DNA of 64,000 nucleotides from Bacteroidales bacterium (GCA_025210735.1 JAOARD010000032.1:33718-97717), one strand, 5' to 3'. Counted from the first letter of the stretch, positions 16,512 to 26,612 are shown. Notes: generated from the letters alone by a model not told the origin. Program-made: numbers and translations.

Positions 16512-19500
16512 CTATTTTTTAATGAATATTGCAGTGTTTATGTTATCTCTGCCTATTACTTGTAGAGTATAAACTCCAACAGGAAGGTTAGAGATATCAA
16601 TTAAATCATTATTATATCTGCCCAAGAAAACAGTATTACCTGTTGTGTTAATGATTTTTACGATACTATTATTCTCAGTATTATCCAAAGTTATCTGTAT
16701 AAAGTCTGACGCAGGGTTAGGCCATAGTTTGATATTTCCGGTATTGTATCCGTTTATATCAGAGGTCTGTTTTTTATCAAACTGTACCTTAAGAGTATAA
16801 TCTCTGTCTATATCATTCAGATTGTATGTGTAGATATCGTTATTCAGAGTCAGGTTTTCTGTAATTTTAACTTCGTTGAGCATAGCAGAGGTTAATTTAT
16901 AACCTTCGTTTACTCTTAATGTGAACTGAACCACATCCTCTATTGTTGCAGTTGTGCTACCTGATGGTGTAACAGTACCTCCCTCGTTAAACTCAACAAC
17001 TATATTATACGGTATAGCCGCAAACTCAATATCAACTGTCATATCAGATGATATATTCTGGATTGTATACTTATATGTATCATATTCCTGAACAAGTTGC
17101 TCTATAATATTTGTATTATTAAGCATGGCTTTAGATACTTTGTAACCCTTATTTGGGGTAATAGTGATTGTAAGATCATCGCCAATGGTAATGGTTTTGT
17201 TATTTGGTTTTGATGCAGAACCATTATTGCCAGCGTTAACAGTAACAATATACTCTCTTGTTGTGAATAGTATACCAATGTTTATATCTTCAGAGATCCC
17301 TGAAAGGTTATAAGTAAAGTTGTCGCCATCTTTTTCCGCTTCAACAGGGCTGTTATTTATAAGAAGACGATTAAGTGTGTACCCGTTATCAGGTGTAATT
17401 GTAAGTGTTTTGTTATCCTCTACTGTAATTGTATTACCGCCGTTAACAGATGCAGAACCATTATTGCCTGATACAATTGTTATATTATATATTATTGGTG
17501 TATATGTAACAACAACAGATATATCTTCGGTTACATTGCTCAGGTTATATGTATAACTGTTTCCGCTTTGAACAGGAGATACAGCATTTCCGTTAATAGT
17601 CATACTGCTGAATGTATATCCTCTGTCAGGGGTTATAGTTAAGGTTTTTGTTTCTGCATTTGTAATGGTATTTTCTGAAGGTATTGCAACATCACCTTTG
17701 CCTGTTTGCTCTATATTTATACTATATTTTATAAGAGAGAACTCAGCATTTAATATTCCATCTTCAGTAACACTGTTTACAGTGTATAAGTAGCTTGTAT
17801 CGGTTTCTGTAAGAAGGTTAATTGGGATCTCCGTTTGGTTATATTGTATTTTACTTATTGTATAGTGTGATTCCGGAACTATATTATAAATAAAGTTACT
17901 GTTTATTAAAGTTAATGGTTTATTTACTACGCTACCTCCGGTGTTTGCTGAGCTCTTCATCTCATATGCTTCGATAAATTCTCCTGATATATTTATTGAA
18001 GCCGGAGTATTCTCAATAGTGTACAGATATTTATACTCTGATTCTGATGTTCTTGTATCTCCCGGAATCTCTACCAGCTCAAGATCGTTGGTAATATCAT
18101 CACCATTATATGTTGCTGAACTAACACCATATCCATTATCTGGTTTAAATGTTACTAATGTATTTTCTCCTTCAACTATATCTGTAGGTAATATTATAGA
18201 ACCATTTGCTCCGGCACTAATAGATGTATCAATACCTTTCTCTATTGTAACAATGGCTCCTGCCATAACTCCTGATTCGTTTGTCCTTTCAGCACCAGAG
18301 ATATATCCGTTTGGTGTTTTTGCTAATGAAATACCAAGGTAAATGATATATTTTTCTGGCTCAATTATTTCAGGTGTATTACTGTTAACCCAACCGGATT
18401 CAGGTTTAGTATATTTGTGTATATAGCCATTATTATATACAGGCTCACCAATAAGTATACAGTTATTATCAAATAGTACAGATTTACCAAAATAATACCT
18501 TTTTGTATTATCTGCAGGTTTTTCAAGTTTGGCTATTTGACTGTTAGTAGTCCAGCTATCACCGGATTTCTCAAATATATAGGCAGCTCCAATACCACTG
18601 TTTTCGCGTTCAGATATTACAACCATCCTATTGTTATTAACATCCAGATTCATACCAAAATAATCATTAGCAGTTCCATCGTCAGGAGTAATAATAGTTG
18701 TCTCTGTCATATCTGTCCAACCAGATTCCGGTTTTTCAAATATATAAACAGCACCTGTTTTTGTACCATTAATTGTTGCATAAGGAGCACCTGTTACTAT
18801 TGTGTTATTATCTAAATATACATCGTAACCAATTCTTTTACCTGTGGCAGATGCTGTAAGTGTAGCTGTAGGTGTTGTAATATTTGCCCATCCCGATACC
18901 GGCTTCTCGTAAACAATTACAGATCCGCTATTAGAGTCTGTACCTGTTGCTCCAATAGCAAGTATATTACCGTTTATAGATAATGACCAACCAAAATAGT
19001 TATTTGACTTATTGTTCAAATCCAGACGTTTTGTCTCTGTCATATTAGTCCATTCGTTACCTGTTTTCTCGAACAAGTATACATATCCATTTGATCCTGT
19101 TGCTCTGGTACCAATGGCTATAACTGATTCATTTATATCTATTGAGTAGATATCATTTGTAAAGTCAGTAATACTTAACTCTGCTATTTTGTTCCAACTG
19201 TTATTATCCAGTTTATAGATATCAGCACATTCATCTGTACCACTCTGTTTAGAGACTACTATATAGTTACCATATGAGGCTAAACATTTCCCAAATTTGT
19301 AATTTTTGTTTGACAGGTAGTTTTCCGGGGCACTTATTTTTGGAGTATCTTCCGGTACCCATGTTGTCCCATCATTCTTATAAACAAAAACGGCTCCGGA
19401 TTCGGTATCTAAATCATCTTTATAAAAGGCAGATATAAATAAATTGTTGTTATTAACCATCATTCTTTGTCCGAATCTTTCCCTGTTTTTACCATTATTA

Positions 19501-20591
19501 TCTTCTAATGTAACATCTATTTGTGTATCAGTCCATCCTGTAACTGGCTTTTTGTGTATATATACATAACCTTTTTCGTTAGATGAACTGCCAGATAGAA
19601 ACGAACTTACGAACAATATATTGTTGTTTATAAGTATCGAAAGACCAAATTGCCCTCCCTGTAATGGAACGGATGATACTATTTTTGCTTTTTTTGTAAT
19701 GTTGGTCCATGTGTCATCATTATTCTCATAAATGTAAACGGCTCCGGCATTTGTAGTTGCTCCCACAGTATTTCTGGATGCTGCTATAACAATAATGTTG
19801 TCTTTAATATCTATTGCATTTCCAAAATTCTTTCCGTCAGCAGGAGCATCAATTTTTAATGTTTCTGTTGCATCCTGCCATCCAGATTCAGGTTTCTTAA
19901 ATATAAATACAGATCCATTTGAAGAGTTGTAGTCTGGTTGACCACACAGAATAATATCGTTGTTCATTTTTATTAATCTACCAAAATAGTCGTTCTCAGA
20001 AGATGTTGATGGTATTAGTTTGGATGTTGGGCTTGAAAAGTCCCATGTATCACCACTTTTCTCATATACATAAATACACCCTTTTTTATCTTCTTCACCT
20101 GTAAGTGCAATTGTATTATTGTCCATTGCAATTCCTGATCCGAAATATTTATAGTTTCCTTCATCATATTTAGGCGCTTTTATAACTCTTGTTTCTGTCA
20201 TATCTGTCCAACCGGATTCCGGTTTGTCATATACATATACAACTCCTTCGTAATCCGGTTTTTGTACATGTATAAGAATAATGTCTTCATGCATAATTAC
20301 ATTTGATCCATAATGCATTTCTGATAGATCTGTTTCTGATCTTGTTAGCTTTGCAACCTTTGTTAAAGAGCCATTATTATTTTTATAGATATATACAGCA
20401 GCATTAACTGTGAGCATAGGGGTTGATATAGCAACATAATCGCCATATGATGCCATAGCTTGACCAAACCTAAGTTGTTCATAGGTGAGTTTTTCAGGTT
20501 CCGGGAAGATAACCTTTTTTGTAACTAGTTTTTGTCCTGCCAATGTAATTGATAAAAGCAGGATAGATGAAAGTAGAAGTATTTTTCTCAT
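16512..20591 (-). CDS. T9SS-exported surface protein: FG-GAP-like propeller plus InlB-like repeats
   Basis: The protein has 1359 residues. A signal peptide (LLLSITLAGQ) is followed by residues ~25-770 made of about a dozen blades of 50-60 residues. Each blade pairs a DxxFG-type turn with VYVYEKPESGW or a variant, as in FG-GAP/integrin-like propellers. Residues ~785-1265 hold six bacterial InlB-B-like repeats (for example TLTITPDNGYTLNRLLIN and TLTITPDRGYTFSSMTIN). The last ~85 residues are a type A T9SS sorting domain (LWPNPASDFIQITLDN ... LPVGVYTLQV). It is thus exported through the Por system and probably surface-attached or released as a large adhesin-like or recognition protein. No catalytic motif is seen. 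The leader region (20592-20756) is discussed as a possible small-RNA target. Confidence 0.88.
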   Translation of the reverse strand: MRKILLLSSILLLSITLAGQKLVTKKVIFPEPEKLTYEQLRFGQAMASYGDYVAISTPMLTVNAAVYIYKNNNGSLTKVAKLTRSETDLSEMHYGSNVIMHEDIILIHVQKPDYEGVVYVYDKPESGWTDMTETRVIKAPKYDEGNYKYFGSGIAMDNNTIALTGEEDKKGCIYVYEKSGDTWDFSSPTSKLIPSTSSENDYFGRLIKMNNDIILCGQPDYNSSNGSVFIFKKPESGWQDATETLKIDAPADGKNFGNAIDIKDNIIVIAASRNTVGATTNAGAVYIYENNDDTWTNITKKAKIVSSVPLQGGQFGLSILINNNILFVSSFLSGSSSNEKGYVYIHKKPVTGWTDTQIDVTLEDNNGKNRERFGQRMMVNNNNLFISAFYKDDLDTESGAVFVYKNDGTTWVPEDTPKISAPENYLSNKNYKFGKCLASYGNYIVVSKQSGTDECADIYKLDNNSWNKIAELSITDFTNDIYSIDINESVIAIGTRATGSNGYVYLFEKTGNEWTNMTETKRLDLNNKSNNYFGWSLSINGNILAIGATGTDSNSGSVIVYEKPVSGWANITTPTATLTASATGKRIGYDVYLDNNTIVTGAPYATINGTKTGAVYIFEKPESGWTDMTETTIITPDDGTANDYFGMNLDVNNNRMVVISERENSGIGAAYIFEKSGDSWTTNSQIAKLEKPADNTKRYYFGKSVLFDNNCILIGEPVYNNGYIHKYTKPESGWVNSNTPEIIEPEKYIIYLGISLAKTPNGYISGAERTNESGVMAGAIVTIEKGIDTSISAGANGSIILPTDIVEGENTLVTFKPDNGYGVSSATYNGDDITNDLELVEIPGDTRTSESEYKYLYTIENTPASINISGEFIEAYEMKSSANTGGSVVNKPLTLINSNFIYNIVPESHYTISKIQYNQTEIPINLLTETDTSYLYTVNSVTEDGILNAEFSLIKYSINIEQTGKGDVAIPSENTITNAETKTLTITPDRGYTFSSMTINGNAVSPVQSGNSYTYNLSNVTEDISVVVTYTPIIYNITIVSGNNGSASVNGGNTITVEDNKTLTITPDNGYTLNRLLINNSPVEAEKDGDNFTYNLSGISEDINIGILFTTREYIVTVNAGNNGSASKPNNKTITIGDDLTITITPNKGYKVSKAMLNNTNIIEQLVQEYDTYKYTIQNISSDMTVDIEFAAIPYNIVVEFNEGGTVTPSGSTTATIEDVVQFTLRVNEGYKLTSAMLNEVKITENLTLNNDIYTYNLNDIDRDYTLKVQFDKKQTSDINGYNTGNIKLWPNPASDFIQITLDNTENNSIVKIINTTGNTVFLGRYNNDLIDISNLPVGVYTLQVIGRDNINTAIFIKK

Positions 20592-20617
20592 ACTTTTAAA
20601 ATTTAATTAATAAATAG

Positions 20618-20694
20618 TATGAAACATCAACTCTTTTCCCCAACTATCACAATGCAAATAAACAGACCGATGTTTCATAAATGTTCTGTTGGGA
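20618..20694 (-). promoter_or_regulatory. Structured leader of the T9SS gene with a small-RNA-complementary segment
   Basis: TATGAAACATC (20618-20628) is the inverse of GATGTTTCATA (20669-20679). CCCAAC (20639-20644) can pair with GTTGGG (20688-20693), interleaved as in a pseudoknot. TTTCATAAATGTTCTG (20673-20688) is identical to part of the repeated small-RNA core at 61.8-64 kb, so the minus-strand mRNA would be complementary to those RNAs. A weak promoter-like pair (TTTG at 20745-20748 and TATTCATC at 20718-20725, 19 bp apart, minus strand) would place this segment inside the mRNA leader. Confidence 0.4.
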
Positions 20695-20756
20695 TAATTA
20701 ATTTAATAAAAAAAATGGATGAATAAAAGTCTATGTGTCTGAAACAAAGTGTACTG

Positions 20757-22187
20757 TCAATTAATTTTGTGATTTTTTGATAATCTGTTAATCATACCTC
20801 TGAATACTATTCCGTGCATAGGAAGTACAGAGAACCAGTATAAACGCCCTAAAAGACCTTTTGGTCTGAATGTGGCAGTTTGTATAAGGTTATTACCATC
20901 CGTTCTGAACTCTAACCATGCCTCGCCGGGTAGTTTCATCTCTGCAAACAGGAGCAAGCGTCCCTCTTGTTTATTAGCATACAGAACACGCCAGAAATCA
21001 AGAGTATCGCCCGCATGTATTTTGTTTTGGTTTGTACGGCCTCTTCTTAATCCTACACCACCAATCATTTTATCTAACAGCCCTCTTAAACGCCACATAC
21101 TGTTTGCATAGTACCATCCTGTTTTACCTCCAATACTCCATATTTTATCAATAGAGCTTTTATAGTCAGACATCTCTCTTTTGCGAACATCCTTATAACA
21201 TCCGAACTCCGGAACCTTTATATAGTCTGATATTTTGTAGTTTAACCTTCCGCTTATTGTTGAATCTTTCCAGCTTGATACAATCTCATTCTGCTCAATC
21301 TTCTTAAAAGCTCCCTTTACAGCTTCTTTGTATGTTAAAGGGGTGATGTTTAATATATCATTTATCTCTCTGCTTTTTGCAATAACCTCTATCTTCATAC
21401 TGTCTACCAGTGAGGTTGCAAGTTTGTATGAGGTTGATGTTACAAAGTATAACCAATATGACGATAGTTTTGGTGTCATTACAGGTACAGTGTATATTAG
21501 TCGTTTAAGACCTCTTACCTCTGCAAATGATAGGAGCATCTCTTTGTATGTCAGGATTTCATCTCCGGCTATATCGTAACTGGAGTTGTACGTCTCCTGA
21601 TTTCCGGCTAATCTTGTAAGTATTTTTATTACATCGCGTATTGCAATTGGCTGGCATTTTGTTTTTAACCATTTAGGAGTAACCATTATCGGAAGTTTCT
21701 CAACCAGATCGCGAATAATCTCAAACGATGCACTACCAGCTCCAATTATTATACCTGCACGTACTGTGGTTAGCGAGTATTCTCCCTTCTCTAACTCAAC
21801 CTCTACACTTTTTCTTGATTTAAGATGTTTTGATAGTGTTTTTGAGTTTACAATACCACTAAGATATATCACCTGTTTTGCATCTGTTGTGTTTATGGCC
21901 TCTCTGAAGTTTATAGCAGATATCTTCTCCAGTTTGTCGTAGTTTCTTGATACAGACATTGAGTGTACAAGATAGTATGCAACATCTATATCTTTCGGGA
22001 TGTTGTTAAGGGTCTCTCTCTTTGTAAGGTCGTTCTCTATTATCTCTATTCTGTTTTTTACAGATTCTTCCAGATTGAATTTTCCTCTATCTCTTACACA
22101 GCATATAACCTGATATCCGTTCTCTATCAGAACAGGTAGTAATCTTTTTCCTATATATCCTGTAGCTCCTGTCAGAAGTATTTTCAT
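20757..22187 (-). CDS. NAD(P)-binding SDR-type protein with C-terminal DUF2867 domain
   Basis: The 476 residues begin with an atypical SDR Rossmann fold: LLTGATGYIGKRLLPVLIENGYQV, then DVAYYLVHSMS and QVIYLSGIV. The C-terminal ~170 residues (SIGGKTGWYYANSMWRLRGLLDKMIGGVGLRRGR to WFSVLPMHGIVFRGM) match the DUF2867 domain that often follows this fold. Family members are annotated as NAD-dependent epimerase-like proteins of unknown substrate. It is preceded by a leader element whose mini-ORF frame overlaps the start. No catalytic YxxxK is evident. Confidence 0.82.
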   Translation of the reverse strand: MKILLTGATGYIGKRLLPVLIENGYQVICCVRDRGKFNLEESVKNRIEIIENDLTKRETLNNIPKDIDVAYYLVHSMSVSRNYDKLEKISAINFREAINTTDAKQVIYLSGIVNSKTLSKHLKSRKSVEVELEKGEYSLTTVRAGIIIGAGSASFEIIRDLVEKLPIMVTPKWLKTKCQPIAIRDVIKILTRLAGNQETYNSSYDIAGDEILTYKEMLLSFAEVRGLKRLIYTVPVMTPKLSSYWLYFVTSTSYKLATSLVDSMKIEVIAKSREINDILNITPLTYKEAVKGAFKKIEQNEIVSSWKDSTISGRLNYKISDYIKVPEFGCYKDVRKREMSDYKSSIDKIWSIGGKTGWYYANSMWRLRGLLDKMIGGVGLRRGRTNQNKIHAGDTLDFWRVLYANKQEGRLLLFAEMKLPGEAWLEFRTDGNNLIQTATFRPKGLLGRLYWFSVLPMHGIVFRGMINRLSKNHKIN

Positions 22188-22240
22188 CTATCTGTTTTTT
22201 TCTATTAATGTTCAGATGGAACTCGCATTTTAATCATACC
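22188..22240 (-). repeat. Leader element before the DUF2867 gene
   Basis: On the minus strand, AAAATGCGAGTTCCATCTG and an AT-rich stretch run into CAGATAG and the start codon. The peptide frame (KCEFHLNIN) matches the leader family, but here it has no stop before the start of the next gene and overlaps it out of frame. Confidence 0.6.
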
Positions 22241-22323
22241 AGCCTGTGAGAGTTACTCAAATATTCGTTTATCAGGTATAAATGTTGTATTAAAAGGGTT
22301 GTTTTTATATCTACTATAATATA

Positions 22324-23328
22324 TTAATATCCATCAAGAACGTTTTTTCCTATAACTGTTCCTGACTCTTGTATTATGTGTGCTCTTATAAGTGTCTCTG
22401 CGTTTATTTTACCAAGATTTTTTGTTACTGTAGATTTTAGTACACCACTATCTATCATAGCAGATACTCTGTTTAATAGCTCTTGTTGTCTGTTTATGTC
22501 GTGTGTATTAAACATAGATCTGGTAAACATAAACTCCCAGCTAAAGCTAAGGGCTTTGGGTTTTATAGAGTTTATATCCAGGTTCTGTGGGTCATCAATA
22601 AGTGCAATATGTCCGCGTGGTTTTATAAGTTCTACAATAGATGTAAAGTGTTGTTCTGTTTTGTTTAGTGATACTACATATCGTGGTTCTATATTCAATG
22701 TTTTAATTTGATCTGACAGAGATTTGTGGTGATCTATTATATAATCAGCTCCCATTTTTTTAACCCATTCAGTAGTTTCAGGACGCGATGCTGTTGCAAT
22801 AACTGTAAGATTAGTCAGTTTTTTTGCCAGTTGTATTAGTATTGAACCAACACCTCCGGCACCACCAATTATAAGTATATGTTCGCCTTTACCATCACCT
22901 TCGTTAATAGCAAGAGAGTCAAACAGAATTTCCCATGCTGTAATAGATGTTAGTGGCAATCCGGCAGCCTCGGCAAAGCTTAATGATTTAGGTTTTTTCC
23001 CGACTATACGTTCATCAACAGTGTGCAGTTCTGCATTAGTTCCGGGTCTGGTTATATCGCCTGCATAGAATACCTCATCACTAATGTTGTAATCTTTTAC
23101 GTTTTTGCCTATCTGTTTAACAATACCGGCAGCATCGTAACCAAGTATACCTGGTTTTTTATCTGGTGTCATTCTACTACGTACTTTTGTATCAACAGGG
23201 TTTACAGATATACCTTTAACCTGAACCAGAAGATCATTTGGCCCTACTGTAGGTTCTTCTGCTTCAAAATCTATTAATGTCTCTTGGTCGGTTATCTTAC
23301 AAACGGAATTGTATCCTACTGCTTTCAT
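22324..23328 (-). CDS. Zinc-independent MDR alcohol dehydrogenase / quinone oxidoreductase family
   Basis: The 334 residues include a GroES-like N-domain ([38 protein letters not shown]) and a Rossmann domain with [19 protein letters not shown]. The structural and catalytic zinc cysteines of classical ADHs are missing, which fits the quinone-oxidoreductase-like branch (zinc-binding alcohol dehydrogenase family by name only). It reduces small carbonyl or quinone compounds with NADPH. Substrate is unknown. It forms a loose group with the SDR, S41 and regulator genes on the minus strand. Confidence 0.9.
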   Translation of the reverse strand: MKAVGYNSVCKITDQETLIDFEAEEPTVGPNDLLVQVKGISVNPVDTKVRSRMTPDKKPGILGYDAAGIVKQIGKNVKDYNISDEVFYAGDITRPGTNAELHTVDERIVGKKPKSLSFAEAAGLPLTSITAWEILFDSLAINEGDGKGEHILIIGGAGGVGSILIQLAKKLTNLTVIATASRPETTEWVKKMGADYIIDHHKSLSDQIKTLNIEPRYVVSLNKTEQHFTSIVELIKPRGHIALIDDPQNLDINSIKPKALSFSWEFMFTRSMFNTHDINRQQELLNRVSAMIDSGVLKSTVTKNLGKINAETLIRAHIIQESGTVIGKNVLDGY

Positions 23329-23393
23329 CTTTATTTGTATATTATTGTTTTAACTAATCAGTTAACAATTAATGAGGTGAAAGGTTTTGGGAG

Positions 23394-23511
23394 GACAGGA
23401 TTACAGGATTGACAGGATTAACAGAAGGACAGGATGAACAGAATTTACATGATGGACAGGATTAACAGGATTTACATGATGGACAGGATGACAGGATTTA
23501 CAAGATTATAG
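23394..23511. repeat. ACAGGATT direct-repeat array, first copy
   Basis: A run of imperfect 9-10-bp units (ACAGGATTA, ACAGGATTG, ACAGGATGA) interspersed with TTACATGATGG spacers fills the gap between the MDR gene and the hairpin after the S41 gene. The same unit forms a cleaner array at 26532-26585. Confidence 0.75.
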
Positions 23512-23519
23512 GATAGGAG

Positions 23520-23549
23520 GAGAGGGTGTTGTGGTGGTTACACCCTCTC
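23520..23549 (-). terminator. Hairpin downstream of the S41 peptidase gene
   Basis: GAGAGGGTGT (23520-23529) pairs with ACACCCTCTC (23540-23549) over a 10-nt loop, right after the stop at 23565. A T-run is missing on the minus strand. The direct-repeat array begins just beyond it. Confidence 0.6.
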
Positions 23550-23564
23550 TGTTTGGATTGTAGG

Positions 23565-24566
23565 TTATTTAATAAGATTGTTTACTGTGTAGTTAAGTGC
23601 CTCTTTTGAATCTACAGTTATGTCAGGCTCTACACCAACTTTATCTATACGTGCACCATCTGGTGTCTGGTAGTCGGCTATTGGAATAAAGACATTGTAA
23701 TCGTTATTTACTGTAAATGTATTGGCACTAAGCATTGCTCCTGCAGAACAGCCTCCAACTAATGTTGCTACGTTCTCTTTTTTAAGCAGATGTATTAACG
23801 GCTCACATGCACTACCTGTATTTCTGTTGATTAGAATAAATACCTTGCCTTTAAAAACCGGACGGTTATGTCCAGGGACTACCATTCTGAATGCTGCCTC
23901 TTCTGCAAACATTTTCATAATTCCCTGATATGTAAAATCTTTTAGGTACGGAAAGTTGGCAATATCATTAATACTTGCCGGTCTGGACTCTTTATTAAAC
24001 CATTTACGTGTAAGGTATACCCCGGCATCAATAGGTTTGGTTGTTAAGAACTGACCAAGAATAACAGGAGCATCAAGTGTTCCTCCTCCATTGTTTCTTA
24101 GGTCAATAATCAGGTTTTCGTATTTATCGGTTCCAATCTCTTTTAATACTGTAATCATCTTCTGTACACCACCTGAAAACGATCTTATATCCAGATAGGC
24201 TGTTTTATTGTTTATAGCCTTCCATGATATAGTGTGTCTTTTTTTATTTGAGACAGTTTTGGTTGTAGTTGTTGTTGACTTTTGGGTTCTTTTTGGTATA
24301 AGATAAAAGTGTGTAAAAGGGAGTTTGTGACTCTCTTTTCTGAAAGCCTTATTGAAGGCTTTATCGTCAAGTGAGAGCATTTTGTCTGAGTATACTTTAG
24401 CTTTAAAGTTTATAAAAGATTCCTCTTTTAGCCATTCCGGATTGGCAATATTATTCTCTAATAATTCAAAAACATTATCAAGAAATAGCTTACGTTCTTT
24501 TGCTGTCTCTTTTGCAATTACTGTTAATGTAGCCAGTGATAAAATAAGTGTAATAAAAAATCGCAT
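23565..24566 (-). CDS. S41-family (CtpA/tail-specific) peptidase
   Basis: From the ATG at 24566 the protein has 333 residues and a signal peptide (RFFITLILSLATLTVIAKE); upstream ATGs would put extra residues before that signal. The C-terminal half shows S41 motifs: KTAYLDIRSF, NLIIDLRNNGGGTLDAPVILGQFL, FILINRNTGSACEPLIHLL (nucleophile Ser in GSA) and ATLVGGCSAGAML. No PDZ domain is visible, as in the smaller lineage of this family. It is a periplasmic or surface serine peptidase. Confidence 0.88.
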   Translation of the reverse strand: MRFFITLILSLATLTVIAKETAKERKLFLDNVFELLENNIANPEWLKEESFINFKAKVYSDKMLSLDDKAFNKAFRKESHKLPFTHFYLIPKRTQKSTTTTTKTVSNKKRHTISWKAINNKTAYLDIRSFSGGVQKMITVLKEIGTDKYENLIIDLRNNGGGTLDAPVILGQFLTTKPIDAGVYLTRKWFNKESRPASINDIANFPYLKDFTYQGIMKMFAEEAAFRMVVPGHNRPVFKGKVFILINRNTGSACEPLIHLLKKENVATLVGGCSAGAMLSANTFTVNNDYNVFIPIADYQTPDGARIDKVGVEPDITVDSKEALNYTVNNLIK

Positions 24567-24693
24567 ATCTAATAATTCTATTTGGTTAAACATTTTGTGC
24601 AAACCTAATTGATAGAATTATTACAAAAAAACGGAAGTGATGTGTATGAACAAAAGGTGTTGAAAATGAATGTTTAGGGATGAAATTGAAGTA

Positions 24694-25509
24694 TCAGGGA
24701 CGTGACTGAAGGTGATTTTTTAATGCAGTAAAGTGTTTTGGCGATACCGGAATCTCTGTAGAGATACTACTTAATACAGCAGATCCTTTTCTTGTATTAC
24801 CATGTAGCGTGGTAATGTAATCTGTATTTACCAGAAACGATCTGTGTACCTGTGTAGCCATTGGTAATTGATCTACAAGTCCGCTAAGTGTACTTCTTAA
24901 AACGTGTTTTTGTATTGTACCCTGTTTGGTGAAAAGAAATATATCAATGTAGTTAGATTGCGATTTAGCCATTACAAATTCAGACCATACAAATTGTACT
25001 TGCTCATCGTTGTTATTACCTTTTATTGTAATTAATGTTTCTGTGTCGTTACTCTCTGGTGTAATGGTTACTTTGCTGAATCTAAAACGCAGGTATATCC
25101 ACATAGGAATAAACAGAGGTGCAAAAGGTAGTCCGAATGATAAACTCCAGTTAATAGCTCCTTGCCAGCTTATAGGTGTATTATTTATTACATAGCTGTT
25201 ATACATATATGCAAATACACTTATGGTTATAAAAACTGTTGATATGGTAATTATCTCTTTAGATAATCTCCATCTTTTATTGTCTTTCAGGAACCAGTAG
25301 TTTTCAAGTGTATGAAAGAGCAGGATAGGAGTAGCTATAACTAAACAGTATCCAAATAACTTTACTGTTTTATAATAATCGTTATACTGATAGGTATCAA
25401 AAGGTTGCAGAAGTATAAGGATTGCTATTATAAAAGCAGAAAGTATAACGGAGATTAATGCTGTGTATCTCCACGAATATGTATATGATATGTTTCTGTT
25501 AAGCTGCAT
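24694..25509 (-). CDS. Membrane-bound LytTR transcription regulator
   Basis: The 271 residues have four predicted transmembrane helices in residues ~15-150 (ALISVILSAFIIAILILL; LFGYCLVIATPILLF; ISTVFITISVFAYMY; WSLSFGLPFAPLFIPMWIYLRF). The C-terminal ~100 residues are a LytTR DNA-binding domain: VMAKSQSNYIDIFL, HVLRSTLSGLVDQLPMATQVHRSFLVN and RKGSAVLSSISTEIPVSPKH. There is no receiver domain, so the signal is probably sensed in the membrane itself. It lies 127 bp upstream of the S41 gene and may control it. Confidence 0.85.
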   Translation of the reverse strand: MQLNRNISYTYSWRYTALISVILSAFIIAILILLQPFDTYQYNDYYKTVKLFGYCLVIATPILLFHTLENYWFLKDNKRWRLSKEIITISTVFITISVFAYMYNSYVINNTPISWQGAINWSLSFGLPFAPLFIPMWIYLRFRFSKVTITPESNDTETLITIKGNNNDEQVQFVWSEFVMAKSQSNYIDIFLFTKQGTIQKHVLRSTLSGLVDQLPMATQVHRSFLVNTDYITTLHGNTRKGSAVLSSISTEIPVSPKHFTALKNHLQSRP

Positions 25510-25611
25510 GTTTCTTTAATGTTTAATTCTACACCCTATAGTGTGTGTTTATCTGCCAAATATAGTATAAGACCCGAATATTCAAAAAGGATAATCGGAT
25601 CTGTATATATC

Positions 25612-26412
25612 TTAGTTCATATTTCGTTCGTGAATCAGTTTTTCGTACGATATAATTTTACCTTCTGACGATAACTCATAGAACTCCTCAGTTAATAATT
25701 CATTGTTGTCATCGTATTCACACTTGTTTTCGAATATTAGTATTCCTCCATTGATTACTGAACTGTGTATCTGGTTATTATTGTTATCGTATTTATATGA
25801 TTCAACTATCTGGGAATCATAAGAGTATTCTTTTTCAGCTCTTTTTATAATGTTACCATTAATATCGTACTCAAATAACTCTTTTTTGTATAGCTCATTA
25901 TCTATATATTGTTCCTCAGATATTTGATCTCCTTTATCGTTATATCTGTATATATGTTTTGCAGTTTCGTTATTGTCAGCATCAAGCTCAATCATCTCTT
26001 TTACCTTTCTGTGTTCATTAAGAATATATAACTCGCTTCCTAAAATATCGCCGTTTTCGTCGCTAATAATAACCTTTTCAGTATCTCCAAGATCGGTAAA
26101 TGTGATATCCTGAATCTGCTTGCTACCATCGCCATACTCATATACAATCTTGTTTATATATCCGTAATCATCTTTTGTGTATGTATGTTTTTCTATAAGT
26201 TCGTCATGATGATCTATCTCTGTGTAACTACAGATTCCTCCGGTATCAAAATACCTGTATATTTTTTTATACAATATGTTTGAATCCATATCATACTCAA
26301 TCTCTTCTAACAGATTCCCGTTTGAATCAACTGTTATATTCTTGTGAATGTGCCTGTCTTCTTCTTCGCTTCTTCTGTTTAATGTAACGCTTACTATATT
26401 CCAGTTTTCCAT
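25612..26412 (-). CDS. Acidic MORN/YD-like repeat protein
   Basis: The 266 residues form about ten short repeats of the kind N-G-x-L-L-E-E-x-x-Y-D or Y-x-x-x-G-x-I (for example GNLLEEIEYDMDSN, YRYNDKGDQISEEQY, FEYDINGNIIKRAEKEY). These resemble YwqK-type antitoxin and RHS/YD repeats. There is no signal peptide and no catalytic motif. Such proteins are common in Bacteroidota with no established role. It is read alone, with its own upstream gap. Confidence 0.6.
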   Translation of the reverse strand: MENWNIVSVTLNRRSEEEDRHIHKNITVDSNGNLLEEIEYDMDSNILYKKIYRYFDTGGICSYTEIDHHDELIEKHTYTKDDYGYINKIVYEYGDGSKQIQDITFTDLGDTEKVIISDENGDILGSELYILNEHRKVKEMIELDADNNETAKHIYRYNDKGDQISEEQYIDNELYKKELFEYDINGNIIKRAEKEYSYDSQIVESYKYDNNNNQIHSSVINGGILIFENKCEYDDNNELLTEEFYELSSEGKIISYEKLIHERNMN

Positions 26413-26531
26413 ATATGTTTTATTATAAGTTTCTCTCTTTAGCGTAGAGAAAAGATATATTATTTGAGGTTACTCAATGCTCAGTAAAGTGTAACTATAT
26501 AAGTTGTCTGCGAATGTACAAATAAAATTTT

Positions 26532-26585
26532 ACAGGATTAACAGGATTAGCAGGATTGACAGGATTAACAGGATTGTAGGATGAT
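26532..26585. repeat. ACAGGATTA 9-bp tandem array, second copy
   Basis: Five exact-length 9-bp units (ACAGGATTA, ACAGGATTA, GCAGGATTG, ACAGGATTA, ACAGGATTG) are followed by a degenerate TAGGATGAT. It lies in the 258-bp gap between the repeat protein and the SDR gene, next to the hairpin at 26613-26649. That is the same order as at 23394-23549. Confidence 0.85.
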
Positions 26586-26612
26586 GTGGGTGATTTGAAG
26601 GGTGAGAATGGG

